Below, piece by piece: positions 1 to 41,672 of a stretch of 64,000 bases of DNA. Under the pieces are notes generated by a model. That model made no database searches and was not told where the DNA came from. It saw only the letters and a program-made list of their open reading frames with translations. The DNA comes from Ascaphus truei (Eukaryota > Chordata > Amphibia > Anura > Ascaphidae): contig CM071570.1 of the NCBI GenBank assembly GCA_036426205.1, positions 51,940,984 through 52,004,983 of the forward strand, given 5' to 3'. Numbering within the stretch: the stretch's first letter is position 1; every line of letters starts with the position of its first letter. The position numbers and the translations under genes were made by a program.

Positions 1-872
1 TCAGTTGCAATTAATCCTTCAGTCAGTGTAACTCAGCAGCTACAATGTATTCTTATATTACTAAGGAAACGTTATCTGTTGTTACAGTTTGCAGCTCAAA
101 CTGCTGGGAATATTGGCAACAAATGATCACAAACAGGAAAGTCTGCTATAGAAATCAAAGGATGCTCATTATTTTAAGACTCATTAAAAATGGCATGAAG
201 AGTTGAATAATAAAAAAGTGTTATCGAATACTACAGTAGTCATTTATTTAAAAAAAAAAAAAACATCACTCCAATGTGCTCACATAATTTATTGTAGCCT
301 AATGCAAAGAAAAGCCACATCTTAAAGCAGAACAACATATCCAGAAGCCATATTAATCAAATTGTACAAAATAGGATCACTGACCATGAATCTTCTCATA
401 TTACTCAGCACATGCCCCAGTAACGGTTTCGTCTTGGCTGTGAATGATAATCAAATCCATATTTGTTTTTTGTTTAGTTCAAACTATTAAGCTTTGTTCC
501 TCTTTTTGTAGGGATTTATTCCATATATTTATAGCCAACACAGAGTTTAATTTTTTAGATAAACCTTGTGATTTATAATACAGTGGGGCTTTAATTGTAA
601 TTGTATCTTCATTGTATTTTATGAAGTGCGACTAGTTGTATACTTAATTCCATTACTTGACCCCTAGATTTGTGTTTTTCTTTAAAAAAAAAAATGATTT
701 GTGAATACATGTTTTATTGAGGGCAACTTGGTAATAATGACATGTTATGATTTTTGGTCCATCTTGGAAGAGCCACGGAAAATAACAGTAAATACCGAAT
801 GTTCAGCAGTATCAAATGATAAGCCTAGCAATTTTACTTAATGTCTAATCAAACAGAGCTACTGTTTTCCAG
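1..872 (+). other. PLCB4 intron, 3' portion
   Basis: Non-coding sequence upstream of the first visible exon. It is AT-rich with an A-run near 250. The acceptor is a weak pyrimidine tract ending in AG at 871-872. I see no repeat I can name and no supported ORF. Confidence 0.7.
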
Positions 873-30201
<29,329 letters not shown>

Positions 30202-30602
30202 AGTTGAGAAATCCCCTGTCCTTTAAACAAAGAACACTGTAAAATACAGACCACAAACACTGAAGATTCAAAGTGTGCTCTTAGGTTTTACCCTTCTGTC
30301 TCAGCAAGACAACAATAGAGGTGATTTTAGATTTTGACTGGCATATTTCCCTTTAACATTGTGAGCACTGAAATATTTATGCTAAAGAAATATAATTATT
30401 CAATGATAAAGTGATACAGTATTTGTAATAGGGGCATACCATCTATTAACACTGGTTTTAATCACGCCTTTTATTTATTTTTTTTACAACTTTTCACTGA
30501 TACCAAAACAAACTGAGACACACATTTGACTTTAATATATTATAAAACTGCTAGCTATGTTTTCCCTATGTTTCCATCTCGCGTAAACGCAACCAACGTT
30601 TA

Positions 30603-30733
30603 TTTTATGCGCCATGTTTACTAAGCGGGGCTATTCCATAAGACACCATTCACTAGAATGGGCCAGACAGTACAGTATCTCCCAGTACCAGAGGGTGTCT
30701 TGTGGAATAGCACTGCTTAATAAATATGGGCCG
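30603..30733. repeat. Small palindromic MITE-like repeat
   Basis: GGGGCTATTCCATAAGACACC and its inverse GGGTGTCTTGTGGAATAGC flank about 60 nt, with GCGCCATGTTTACTAAG mirrored by CTTAATAAATATGGGCC. A similar foldback built on CTTCTGCCATAAGAC lies at 41867-41926. Confidence 0.5.
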
Positions 30734-32196
30734 GTCTCTGTTTGTGCTGTTTAGTACTTGGAAAAAGATAATATTGGCATTGTAACAAAAAGTAGCATAC
30801 AGCGTCTACATTCAGTAGTCCTAATTTCACCAAGTAGCACACAGAAATGTATACTGAGTATATATGAAGGAATACAAAAACAGATGAAAAGGACTTCTCT
30901 CCTATGTAATTATGTCCTATGTTTAATTAAAGAGCAGGTGCAGAGGAGGTAAATATATAGTACACAGATAGAACCCAGAGAAGGGCTCTGTATGAGGGAT
31001 GTAAAATTTCCCTGTGTTGCATTACCTGGCGGGCACAACGTGTTCTCATCTGGATACTGTCCCCAAATACCATTCTATAAAGTGGTGCCTGGAAACCATT
31101 AGCATTTACTCTGCATTGTATATTGAAGATAGAAAAAAGGTAGAGAATAAAACAGTAACAGTGACAGAGGGTGTTTGTTGATCACTTAAGTGCAAAGCAC
31201 CACACATCTAAATGAGCCACTGGATCCAAGCAATTTGTTTGTTCTGTTTGACGTGGGTAGCAAGAAAATCAGCTCTTTTTTTCTTCTTCAAGAAAATATG
31301 TAGGATATTTTCCTTGACTTTTTCCATGGATTACCATCATGATCAGAACATTGCAGTTTTTTTGTTGATGCTAATTTGAGAATTTAGGTTCTCAATAATG
31401 TATTTTCACATACTCAAAATAAGAATTAATTTACAAAGTATTGGCTGGCCAATATGTTCAACTGCTGTCCATGTGGTTGGTAAAGTACAAATTCCCAGTG
31501 CATGTGATGCAAATGATCATATGTGGCACTTTGCGTTCTCATTTTCAGAGTAACTACTGTAGTTGAGTCTCTGCTGACCAAGCAGCAATTTCTGACTTTA
31601 AGCTATCACATTCAGATCACTTTGGACTTTATCAAGATATCTCGAATTGTCTCAAAATTGCCTGGGAAGTCATGTCTGTTTGGATATTATTCTGATATTT
31701 TGGATTCCTGTATCACAAGCCCAACTGACACCAAAGATATTACAATCCTATAACTGAATGCTTTGACATTAAGTATATATGATTACTTTTTTCCCTATTT
31801 AATCCATAATAAAACAATGTATTTTGTAGGAAGTTGAGAAGAGGGTTTTAAGCAATAAGTATACACAAATCTGCCCAATGCAATCAGTGCTCAGATGTTA
31901 AAAGGATCATGCATTAGGCACTTTAAGAGAAGTTTACATCAAATAATGCTTGTACAGAAATTGCATTTTAATTTTAATGCTGAAGATTCCAGATGTTAGT
32001 TTATTTTATTTAAAATATTGTGAAATGGGAATGGCAAAAGTTTGTAACTGTGAAGATGTATAAAGTATTTATATATACTTGTACTGAAATATTGTAGAAT
32101 ATTCATGTTAACACAGGGGAAACTATTTGTAAACATTATTATTAGAAGATGTTTGCATGTAATACAGACACCAGTTATAACTTGTATGCCTAAGAC

Positions 32197-32380
32197 CAGG
32201 GGTAGCCAACTCCAATCTTCAAGGGCCACCAGCAGGTTAAGATTTCAGGATATCCCTGCTTCAGCACAGCTAGCTCAAGCAGTGGCTCGGTCGTGACTGA
32301 GCCGCCTGTGCTGAGGCAGGGATAATCCTGAAAGCCTGACCTGTTGGTGGCCCTTGAGGGCTGGAGTTGGCCACCCTTGC
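32197..32380. mobile_element. Small palindromic hAT-type MITE, copy A
   Basis: Starts CAGGGGTAGCCAACTCCA and ends GGAGTTGGCCACCCTTG, with ATCTTCAAGGGCCACC and GGTGGCCCTTGAGGG inverted inside. It is the same family as 37388-37562, with clear CAGGATATCCCTGCTTCAGC words in common. Target duplication unclear. Confidence 0.7.
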
Positions 32381-34402
32381 ATAACACCATAGCCATGCTG
32401 TATTTCAGTAAATGCTGTTTTAATGTAAGACACAGAATATTATTTAAATACCTAATTATTTTTAACATTGCAATTATGTGACCATTCTAGTTTGGTGATT
32501 TTGTACTTACTGCATTTAACTTTATTTTTAAATATGTATGCAGAATTTCTAAAGAGATTAATGTTTTATGTTTGGTAATTGTCCAAACAGTTTGCTAGGG
32601 TGTTAATTTGCATGGTCCTGCTGTACTTATATTACAGACAAGTGCACGTACTAGTAATTTACTAGTAACATATCCATGTTGTCAGTACAGAAATGACTGC
32701 GTTACGAAACTAGTAGTTGTAGAACAAATCGGTTTACTGATTTTGGTATCCTGAACACCAGTTGAGTTTTTTGTATGTTCTTGTCTATTATGAGCTCCCT
32801 TACTGTTGACGGGGTCTCTAGTACACTTTTTCTGCATGTCCTTTAAGCAGTTGGGTGGAAACGATTCATTTTAAATATAGAAATATAAAACAGGTGATTT
32901 GGGGTTTGTTATAATACTTGTACAGGAATTAAATTAAATACAATAAACCGTTACGTAAAAAGTGACAGTGGCATGTCCCATTTCCCAGTTATTTTGTAAC
33001 TCCTCAGTAAGCACTATGATAAAACACTCACAAGCAGCTTTATCATTGGCTGAATGGTACCAGTATTGTGCTATCAAATAATAGAAAATAGTTTCTTGTT
33101 TATTTAACAAGACTGGTATTATTAGCAAATTATGGATTTTCGCATTTTCCTCTTTCTCCTTCGTTCTCTTCTTTCTCACCTCTGCTTTGCCCAAACTGCA
33201 GAAATGACATCAATAGATAATCATTTACCTTATTGTGCCTAAATCTGTTGGTTACAAGTTATAGTCTTCCTCTAGCTCACTATTGCCTTCGATGCCCAAT
33301 CACTCTGCTCATGTCTGTGACATTACCTTATCTAAAATTGTCTCCCGTCTGGATCCTTATTAAAACATTTTACTGTGGTGTCTTGAAAGACTAATTCTGG
33401 TATTTTCCTATTCCCTCAATTTACACATTAACTATGTAACCTAATTAACTCCTTTTTTGCTCCTAGCACAGATATGTCCACAATATTGCAATTCCAAAAG
33501 TTGCCAATATAAGGTAATCTAAGAAATAATAGAAAAATAAAAAGGCATAGCAAATGTTCAGCATCTCATGTACATTTTTATTGTACTAATAAACTAGTTA
33601 CAACTATCCTTTTTGGTTGTATATTAAAGAAAGAAAGTCATGTTGTGTGTACAGTATATATATGTGTGTGTGTATAACACGAAAGGATGACTGCAACAGA
33701 CCCTGAGATTGTAAGTACGAAAGTCTGCTAAATATATGTATAAAGTGTACAACTGCTGACGGTGCTAGGGACAATGTACAAATGGAAACAAAGAGAGAAG
33801 GAAAAGTATCCCAACAAAAGTACCCTGGTGTACTAAAGTATCAACATGTATTAATATTAACATCACAGACAACATCAATGGATTAAAACAATCCTCAGAA
33901 TCCTATAAGTAAGGTGATTATAACTTACACCTACTGTATGTAAATGCACTATACAATACAACCTCTGCCAGCCCTCCTCAAGAATGATCTAATTAGCATA
34001 CATGGTGTGGAGGCATGCAATCCGCCTCCCACCTCACTGACTGGCCGCAGCTCTGACACAAGAGCCTGATGGAACAGTAAAGCTCCCTATGTGAAGCAGA
34101 GCATTAACACAAAATTAGTGAGAATGGAAGATATGCATTTTATCAAATAGCATTACAGCTTGAGATGTATCATCAAAGAAACAATGTATCCTAAACTAGG
34201 TAGTTTTGAACTCCTATAGGCTGCTATAAAACATAGGTGCAATATTTCACATAGGTGAGAGTCTATAGGGTGTCAGTCCAGAAATAAACCAAATGTTGAA
34301 GTAATCAAATAGATACTTAGCCGAAGCCAAGCATTAGGATGCACAGTAGCTAGGTCAGTCACTCGTGTGCTAATGCTGGTAAGGGTCACAGGAACACAGG
34401 AT

Positions 34403-35593
34403 TGTCATGATAGGCTTGCCAGGCGTGTAATAAAGGGGTCAACCCCCAGTTGTTAGCCCCTATACTCGTGCAGGATGCGAGGGGTTAATGGAATTGTATA
34501 CATGTATTTCTGCAGTCCCCTGCTTCAGCACAAAATGTATTCCCCTTTGTTTTATGTGTTCCCGCCCTGTGATGTGATTGCACCAAACATCTACACTGGG
34601 ATCAGGCCGGGAGGGAAGGGGGTAACTGTGTTTGAATATTTATGGCCCTTTGTTCCCCTTCCCGCCTTTTTGGCCACCATTTGCAGTGACATACAGAATG
34701 CCAAGTATTCCTTTGCAGAGGTTACAGGGCTGTTGCAATTACTGCTGGTTTTGAAATGAGGTTTCGGACCTAAAAACATTATCTCTGGGTTGGTAATACC
34801 TGGAGGGCTGAAATTTGGCCACGAGGCAGAAACCCGTGAGTCAGGATTACATGGCAGGTTTCAGCCCTCTCAGATTAACCGAACTGAGTATTTTTGATAT
34901 ATATATATATAAATTGTGATATATTTCTGTATAGTCAGGGCTACCCAATTAGCCCACGAAAGTTCCTGCCCTGTGGAATTGTAATGAGCCATCAGGCGCC
35001 GGTGTGTCTGCGTGCTTTGTCCGGATCAAGGCTTCACCTCCCAGATTGAGGATGCAGGGGGGAGAGATAGCAGGACCTGGCTGTTTATGTTTAAGGGCCA
35101 CAAATCACACTTCCAGTCAGCCTTTACTCTGTGAAGAAATAAAGATGGTAGACTCAGAGGCACCAGGCTTAAGAGTGGGGTGCACTAAATGGGACTCTGA
35201 CTGACAGTGTGTGCGCATGTCCCACCTACAAGGGGGCATGTACCGGCTTGCTTCCCACGTGAGCTGGCAAAAGTTAATTGGGTTCAGATAATTGTTCTCC
35301 AATACCTGGGTCCCAATGTTAAGGAGTAGAGGCTAAAATCTATTTAAGAGACTGTAAGCCCTCCACCCAGTGGTCTTCGTTTTGTATCTTGTATTGCTGA
35401 ATGAATTACTAGCCTGAATTCTGGCTACTTCATGGTCCCCATCCCAAGTAAGTGTAAATATTCCGTTTGTTATTTGTCCAACATTGTGTGTCCACCTTAT
35501 TTGAAGGAATAAAATCTCTTTATCATATCACAGTCGTATTCAATTCAACCCAGTAATTTGGTGTATATTATAACCCTGTAAGTTATCGTAACA
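34403..35593 (+). mobile_element. Solo LTR, 1191 bp, 5-bp target duplication
   Basis: Begins TGTCATGATA and ends TTATCGTAACA (inverted ends), flanked by AGGAT at 34398-34402 and 35594-35598. It has a TATTTAAGAG TATA-like word near 35341 and AATAAA near 35508, consistent with U3-R-U5 order on the plus strand. Short (TA)n near 34900. No internal retroelement genes adjoin it. It is nested in the inverted-repeat element. Confidence 0.8.
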
Positions 35594-35607
35594 AGGATCA
35601 CGGGACA

Positions 35608-35880
35608 TCAATTCACCAGACAGCTCGCAGAGGAAAGGGTGTAGCAGCCATGGGGGTACTGAGGAGTACCGACACGCACGTTTCGCCACCTGCTTTTTAA
35701 ATGACTGATGTCTGAATTATGTCGTAATTTAGAATGTCTTCCAACAGTGGTAAGTTTACGACCCACCTGTAAGTCTCGATCAATGTTTTTAATATTGCGA
35801 ACGTGTTCTAAGGCACGGAACCTTAGTTCAAGTGTCGTCATTCCTATATAAATCATAGGACACTTACAGCTTTAGACTTG
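35608..35880 (-). pseudogene. Penelope-like GIY-YIG endonuclease fragment
   Basis: The minus-strand frame reads KCPMIYIGMTTLELRFRALE followed by HVRNIKN. YIG, the following T-x-x-L-x-x-R and E-H match the GIY-YIG nuclease core as found at the C-terminus of Penelope-like elements (catalytic Tyr, Arg and Glu region). No reverse transcriptase is attached here; the N-terminal side runs into the right inverted arm. The 82-codon ORF is a truncated C-terminal end. Downstream on the same strand lies a GCGAAACGTGCG motif. Confidence 0.65.
35671..35705 (-). other. GAAACG motif beside GIY-YIG fragment
   Basis: On the minus strand AAAAAGCAGGTGGCGAAACG is followed by TGCGTGTCGG. GAAAC is preserved; a CTGANGA segment is not clear. 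Recorded for its position at the end of a Penelope coding remnant. Confidence 0.3.
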
Positions 35881-37061
35881 CAGTTTAACTTTGATCTTAT
35901 CTCATATCTGGTCTCACCCTTAGAATTTTGTGTTAATGCTCTGCTTCACATAGGGAGTTTTACTGTTCCATCAGGTTCTGGTGTCAGAGCGGGGGCCGGT
36001 CAGTGTGGTGGGAGGCGGATTGCCTCCACACCATGTATTCACTGTGTGCTAATTAGATCATTCATGAGGAGGGCTGGCAGAGGTTGTATTATATAGTGAA
36101 TTTACATAGGTGTTAGTTATAATCCCCTTACTTATAGGATACTGAGGATTGTTTTAATCTATTGATGTTTGTGATGTTAATATTAATAAATGCTGATACC
36201 TTTAGTACACCAGAGTGCTTTTGTAGGGATACTTTTCCTTCTCTCTTCATTTCTCCCTCTACAATTACAAATAAAATGACATTAAGAATGCTTTTCTGTT
36301 GGCCATAGGTATGAGTATAAATCAGGGACTTTGTAGAAGTGCATATGTGGTACATTGTTATTGCCAATATTGCTGGACACATCTGAACTATTACTATTTT
36401 AATAATCAATAATATTTTCACATTCTAGTGCAATATGCTTTTAGTGTTTGTCTCTAATGTTGGTACTGTAAGTAAACTAAGACAGGTCTCCAAATCTTTG
36501 CAGGTCTGATGTCCCATATCTCTAACTGTACATATCAGCTTTTTGACTTGTACTCTTGGCACATTCCTTAGCTTTTGCTGTTAACAAAGTCCTGCAGTTT
36601 CTTCCAGCAATTGAAGCAAAAGCCTATTTTATGCTTGCATATAAAAACCTATGCACTCCTACCCTTTTCATTATTGTAACTGTATATTGAATGATAGCAT
36701 GTCAACTTTTCTCTCTATATTACATGAACATGAATATAGTAAAAACCTGCATCTCTTTTAGTCATATTCTTTATCCTTTGGAGGTCTTACTGTATGTTCC
36801 CTTGTCCACGTTTACATCGTAACTTTAATCTCGTACTTCTCACCATCACATGAAAACATGTACAATCTCTTTGGTGTCACCCTCTTCCACATCTGAAAGA
36901 CGGTTTGCTCTCGACTGCCTCAAATTCTGTTAATATCAGGGGTCACAAGGCTAGCTCTCATCCAAACAAGTATGAGTTGAAAGCAGTTTGTCAAAGCGGC
37001 TTCTTGTTAAATTCTCAGTTAATACTAATCTTTACACCAAGCTCTTTGCTAAAGGCTTTTA

Positions 37062-37347
37062 GGCCTCGTCCAGGGTGAGAGCGCGCTCGCACACTCACTT
37101 GTGAGTGTTCAAAACAATGAAACTCAATTGTAGCTAACATAGTGTGCACGCGGGGAGGCACGATGCATGCAGAGACATTTTTTTTTACTTTGTCACACTT
37201 GCCCTAGTCACGTGCGCGGTTCAGCCAATGAGGGCAAACCACTCACGTGACGTCACGGGCATGTGCAACTAGCAGGCTAGGAATCGGCCGAGCAACATGA
37301 GCGCCTGATGTCACGGCGTGGTGCTCGCTTTCACCCTGGACGAGGAC
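37062..37347. mobile_element. PIF/Harbinger-type MITE, 286 bp
   Basis: Ends GGCCTCGTCCAGGGTGA and, reverse-complemented, GTCCTCGTCCAGGGTGA, flanked by TTA on both sides (37059-37061 and 37348-37350). GC-rich interior with CACGTGACGTCACGG. Its interior is shared with 56740-56936. Confidence 0.82.
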
Positions 37348-37387
37348 TTACATGTAGTCTCCTTGCCTAAACATACCTCCCACTACA

Positions 37388-37562
37388 CAGGGGTGGGATA
37401 ACGCCAGTCCTCCAAAGCCACCACGAGGTCAGATTTCCAGGATATCCCTGCTACAGCACAGGCTTTGAATGAGCCACTGATTGAGCCACCTGTGCTGAAG
37501 CTGGGTTATCCTGAAAACCTGACCTGTTGGTGGCCCTTGAGGACTAGAGTTGCCCACCCCTG
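37388..37562. mobile_element. Small palindromic hAT-type MITE, copy B
   Basis: CAGGGGTGGG/CCCACCCCTG perfect inverted ends, with a 7-8 bp direct repeat of CACTACA(C) on both sides. Interior palindrome with CCTGTGCTGAAGC. Same family as 32197-32380. Confidence 0.8.
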
Positions 37563-37570
37563 CACTACAC

Positions 37571-38147
37571 TATGATTTCTTCCTCTCATACTTCTTCTTT
37601 GCATCTGTAACAATGCAGCAAGCTGACAACAGAGGCGGGTTGGTGCTCTTCAATACATGAAAAGGGTGAAATTTGTGAAAAAGCTGGGAGTCAGGTTTCT
37701 TCCATGGTTTCTCTCAGGTGTAGCAGGTTTAATCAGTATAAAAAGCAAACCAGGAAGAGATGCAACCCAGGAAATATACATTCTGATACTGCACCCAGTA
37801 ACCATTCTTGTAATCAGACCACAAAATGCTCACTGCATGAGCAGCCTTACATTGATACACGGCATCTTTGTGTAATAATGTTCAGCGATGCAACTTGAAA
37901 TTGAATCTACTGTATTAGCAGCCACTTGTGACACATAATATACGGTATAACCCTTGTTGACTCCTTATATTGGCTCCTAAAGTACTGTACTGTGTGTAAT
38001 GTTAAAGTGATGTGTTGGGATAAATACTATTAAAACTGCACAAACATAATTGTATAAATAATTTAGCATGAACACTTGAAGATCCTCATCTATATTAAAC
38101 CCAGTAAGTGTGATTTAGCAAGGTTTTACGCCTAATATTAAATACAG

Positions 38148-38190
<43 letters not shown>

Positions 38191-38689
38191 TATTCTACTT
38201 AAAATACCTATTTATTTTTAATGTAAAGAAAAGTGATAACAATTTTGAAATAAATGTACTCCCTCTTCTACTATTTCATGTAAAGAACCGAAAGGTATTT
38301 TATAGCTGTTAAAGCAACAAAATTGATCCTAATAAAAAAACAACAATGTGAATAAAGGGTATAAGAAAAGAATGAGGCACATAGTCCTAAAATGTAGTGC
38401 GAGATCAAGTATACAGCTGATCTCCATCTTGTCTTACAACGCCACACTTTGCACGGATGCCAATTAACCATGCTAATCAGTGCAGATAAACAGTCAGCCT
38501 TTCAGACTTGAGACAGCAGAATAAACTGTTTCTGATGTGTACATGTACATCCTCCTGCCTAATGAAGGATATACCATGTGTTAAGTAAATCTGCTCTGTC
38601 TGTTACACTTATATAAAACATTTTCAAATGTGCTTTGGTAGTGCTTTAACATGGCAATTTTTGCATTCCAAAAAGTTAACATTAAACCA
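37571..38689. other. Intergenic, (TA)n microsatellite only
   Basis: A (TA)n run at 38153-38187 is the only feature I can name. ORFs at 37657-37898 lack protein-like features. Confidence 0.6.
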
Positions 38690-41461
38690 AAGAAAATAAT
38701 AGTTATTGGCACTGAAATGTGGTCATTCTGTGTTCCTTGTGTAGCGAAGTCTCAATCTCCTGATTGATACCAACAGATTTTGTTTTCTATATACAAATAT
38801 TACTAGTGAGCTCATTCACATGTCTCAGACAGGTCTGCAACCCTGCTTTTCCCCGTTATCTCTTAGCATACGGTGGGAGGTTCTTGTCACTTTTTTACTC
38901 ACCATAACTTATGAGTCCGGTTCTCTATGTAGAGTATGTATTTTTTGGCTTTCATGTGCGGTAAATAAAAGAAACTTCTTAAGCAAGTGTCTTGCCATGG
39001 ATTGTTGACATAAAAGAAGACGGATAATGGACCCAGACAGAGAATTTGATACATCCGTCACATAATGTGTCAGGTAAACCCCTCTTGTTAGGAATACCGA
39101 ATTGCTGCACATTGTTGCACATTGTGCAAAAGAGAGGAAAAATAGCATCGTACCCTTACCTATGCATTAATTAAATGACTCATACGTGTCAATTATATAG
39201 CAAACATGGCATTTGCATCCCTTTTTTACACAATGAAGTTTAATTGAGAAAAAAAAAACCTTGGGATCAAAAATGTACATTGTAAAGAGAAAGTATTGTA
39301 CAATATATGAGTATTAATGTTGTTGATGCTAGTTTCCTGCATTACCCTATGGGGATAATCTTGCCTATAGCATCTTTCTGGCTGCAGTAAGTATAGTGTT
39401 ACCTTAAATTCTACAAGCCTATCGAGTCCGGTGCTCTTCAGTCTTGGTGAGGTTACTGGGTCAGGAAGGCTAATTAAACTACGGTAGGATACCTGGACCT
39501 AATTCAGACATAACCTTACAAATGTTCACGTTATTTCAATGGAAAAGTTCTGGTATATATAAATGAAAACGTATGGAGAGTAGAATTAAGTGGAATAAAC
39601 GAATATTCTTTAACACAGTGAACTAATCTTTACCCACAAGGAGCAGAAACATTACAGAAAACCTAAAGTGTCCAACTTCATCTCTATAGTTTATAAAAAA
39701 TACTGTGCTGAGCACATAATGCAGCAGCAAAGCATACAGTATAATGCCACAGCAGCAGCAAATCACAAATAATAATTTAGCAGCAAAGCACACAGCAATG
39801 CAGCAGAAGCAAAGCACACCGCAGTGCAGCAGCAAGGCACACATAACAATGCAGCAGCAGCAGCAGCAGCAAGGCACACATAACAATGCAGCAGCAGCAG
39901 CAAGGCACACATAACAATGCAGCAGCAGCAAGGCACAAATTGTTATGTGTGCCTTGCTGCTGCTGCATTGTTATGGTGTGCCTTGCTGCTGCTGCTGCAT
40001 TGTTATGTGGTGCCTGTGCTGCTGTGCTGCTGCTGCCTGCGATTGTTATGTGTGCCTTGCTGCTGCACTGCGGTGTGCTTTGCTTTGCTGCGCATTTGCT
40101 GTGTGCTTTTCTGGCTAAATTATTATTTGTGATTTGCTGCGCTGTGGCATTATACTGTATGCTTTGCTGCTGCATTATGTGCTCAGCACAGTATTTTTTA
40201 TAAACTATAGAGATGAAGTTGGACCTTTAGCTGTGTTGTTTCTGTTTTTGAATGTTTTTCTGCTCCTGTGGGTAAGATTAGTTCACTGTGTTAAAGAATA
40301 TTCGTTTATTCCACTTAATTCTACTCTCCATACGTTTTCATTATATATACCAGAACTTTTCCATTGAAATAACGTGAACATTTGTAAGGTTATGTCTGAA
40401 TTAGGTCCAGGTATCCTACGCGTAGTTTAATTAGCCTTCCTGACCCAGTAACCTCACAAGACTGAAGAGCACCGGACTCGATAGGCTTGTAGAATTTAAG
40501 GTAACCTATACTTACTGCAGCCAGAAAGATGTAATAGGCAAGATTAATCCCATAGGGTAATGCAGGAAACTAGCATCAACAACATTAATACTCATATATT
40601 GTACAATACTTTCTCTTTACAATGTACATTTTTTGATCCCAAGGTTTTTTTTTTCTCAATTAAACTTCTTGTGTAAAAAAGGGATGCAAATGCCATGTTT
40701 GCTATATAATTGACACGTATGAGTCATTTAATTATGCATAGGTAAGGGTACGATGCTATTTTTCCTCTCTTTTGCACAATGTGCACAATGGTCTTAGCAT
40801 TTTCGTATTCCTAACAAGAGGGGTTTTACCTGGACGAGCAATTATGTGACGTTTGTTTCTCGTTCGTAACCTCTCGGTTGATCAACGCTCTGTTGGGTGG
40901 TTTTTCTGAGGTGTTGGTTGTTTCTCTTTTGGGAATGGGGCCATGGGGTGTCTCTCTAATGGTGTTTCGGTTTGTCTTAGTTTTCAGGGAACGAGGTTAA
41001 TTTCAACAAGCCAGGGCAAGACACGGCGGAAACTGTGGGGGGCTGGGGGTTGGCCGTGAGATCCTCATCAATGTTAGGGCTGGGGGTGGAGGGCTCGAAC
41101 ACACCGGGTTGTGTTGCTCTCAGGAAGTTTCTATTCAAAACGAGCTCTAAATGGGTGGGGCCACATGAAAGGCCAAAAAGGGGTACATACTCTACATAGA
41201 GAAACCGACGCAGAAGGGGGATGGGGAGTAAAAAAAGTGACAGAAACCGCCCACCGTAATGGGTCTATGTGAGTTTGGTTGGGATTGGTGCTCTTAAGCG
41301 GGGAAAAAGCAGGTGCAGACTCTGTCCGGAGAACAAGGTGAAGGAGCTCACTAGAAATAGTGGTATATAAAACAAAATCTGTTGGTATCAATCGGAGATT
41401 GAGACTTTCGCTCCAAGGAACCCGATGAACACATTCAGTGCCAAGAACGATTATTTTCTTT
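38690..41461. repeat. 2.8-kb palindrome (inverted duplication)
   Basis: The left arm (38690 to about 39938) is repeated inverted from about 39941 to 41461. Examples: ACCGGACTCGATAGGCTTG (right) against its complement near 39421; GGTATCAATCGGAGATTGAG (right) against CTCAATCTCCTGATTGATAC (left). The central 700 bp per arm are nearly identical with scattered indels; the right arm between about 40830 and 41340 is much more diverged and longer. The centre is built of GCAGCAGCAAGGCACACATA units. The many ORFs (A/Q/C-rich) at 39623-40203 are shadows of these triplet-like repeats. Confidence 0.85.
39780..40090. repeat. CAG/CTG-rich repeats at palindrome centre
   Basis: Units of the form (GCA)n followed by AGGCACACATAACAAT recur about five times in the left half and inverted in the right half. 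The unit is about 30-40 nt with variable GCA count. Confidence 0.85.
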
Positions 41462-41672
41462 GTACATGTAACATGCTGCGGTTGCACAATTTGTACATGT
41501 AACATGCTGCGGTTGCACAATTTGAACATGTAACCTGCTGCGGTTACACCATTTGTACATGTAACATGCTGCGGTTGCACAATTTGTAGATGTAACATGC
41601 TGCGGTTGCACAATTTGAACATGTAACCTGCTGCGGTGGTACCATTTGTACATGTAACATGCTGCGGTTGTT
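41461..41672. repeat. 31-nt minisatellite, 7 units
   Basis: The word TG(T/A)ACATGTAAC(A/C)TGCTGC recurs every 31 nt from 41461 to 41647. GCACAATTTG and ACACCATTTG spacers alternate. It abuts the outer end of the right palindrome arm and has no mirror copy at the left arm's outer end. Confidence 0.88.

Larger units (their letters stand above)
30202..33593 (+). other. Probable PLCB4 3' UTR and proximal downstream sequence
   Basis: AT-rich, non-coding. AATAAA hexamers at 30719-30724 (inside a small palindromic repeat), 31808-31813 and 33588-33593 are candidate polyadenylation signals; I cannot tell which is used. A small hAT-like MITE sits at 32197-32380. ORFs of up to 92 codons here show no protein features. 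Confidence 0.45.
33785..36252. mobile_element. 2.5-kb element with about 340-bp terminal inverted repeats, Penelope-related
   Basis: The left arm (about 33785-34135: GAGAGAAGGAAAAGTATCCC ... GAAGCAGAGCATTAACAC) and the right arm (about 35925-36252) are inverted copies sharing the CTCTGCCAGCCCTCCTC and TCCGCCTCCCACC words. Inside lie a solo LTR (34403-35593) and a GIY-YIG-like coding fragment (35608-35880, minus). Penelope-like elements commonly carry inverted terminal copies and a GIY-YIG endonuclease, so I infer a Penelope-derived insertion. Confidence 0.65.

Noticed and set aside
39840..39910. CRISPR-like array (repeat with spacers)
   Set aside because: Units are (GCA)n triplet expansions with a constant linker in a vertebrate palindrome; no unique spacers.
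39623..40203. Several overlapping ORFs of 71-132 codons on both strands
   Set aside because: They are readings of GCA/TGC-rich repeats at the palindrome centre, mirrored between strands; composition is A/Q/C only.
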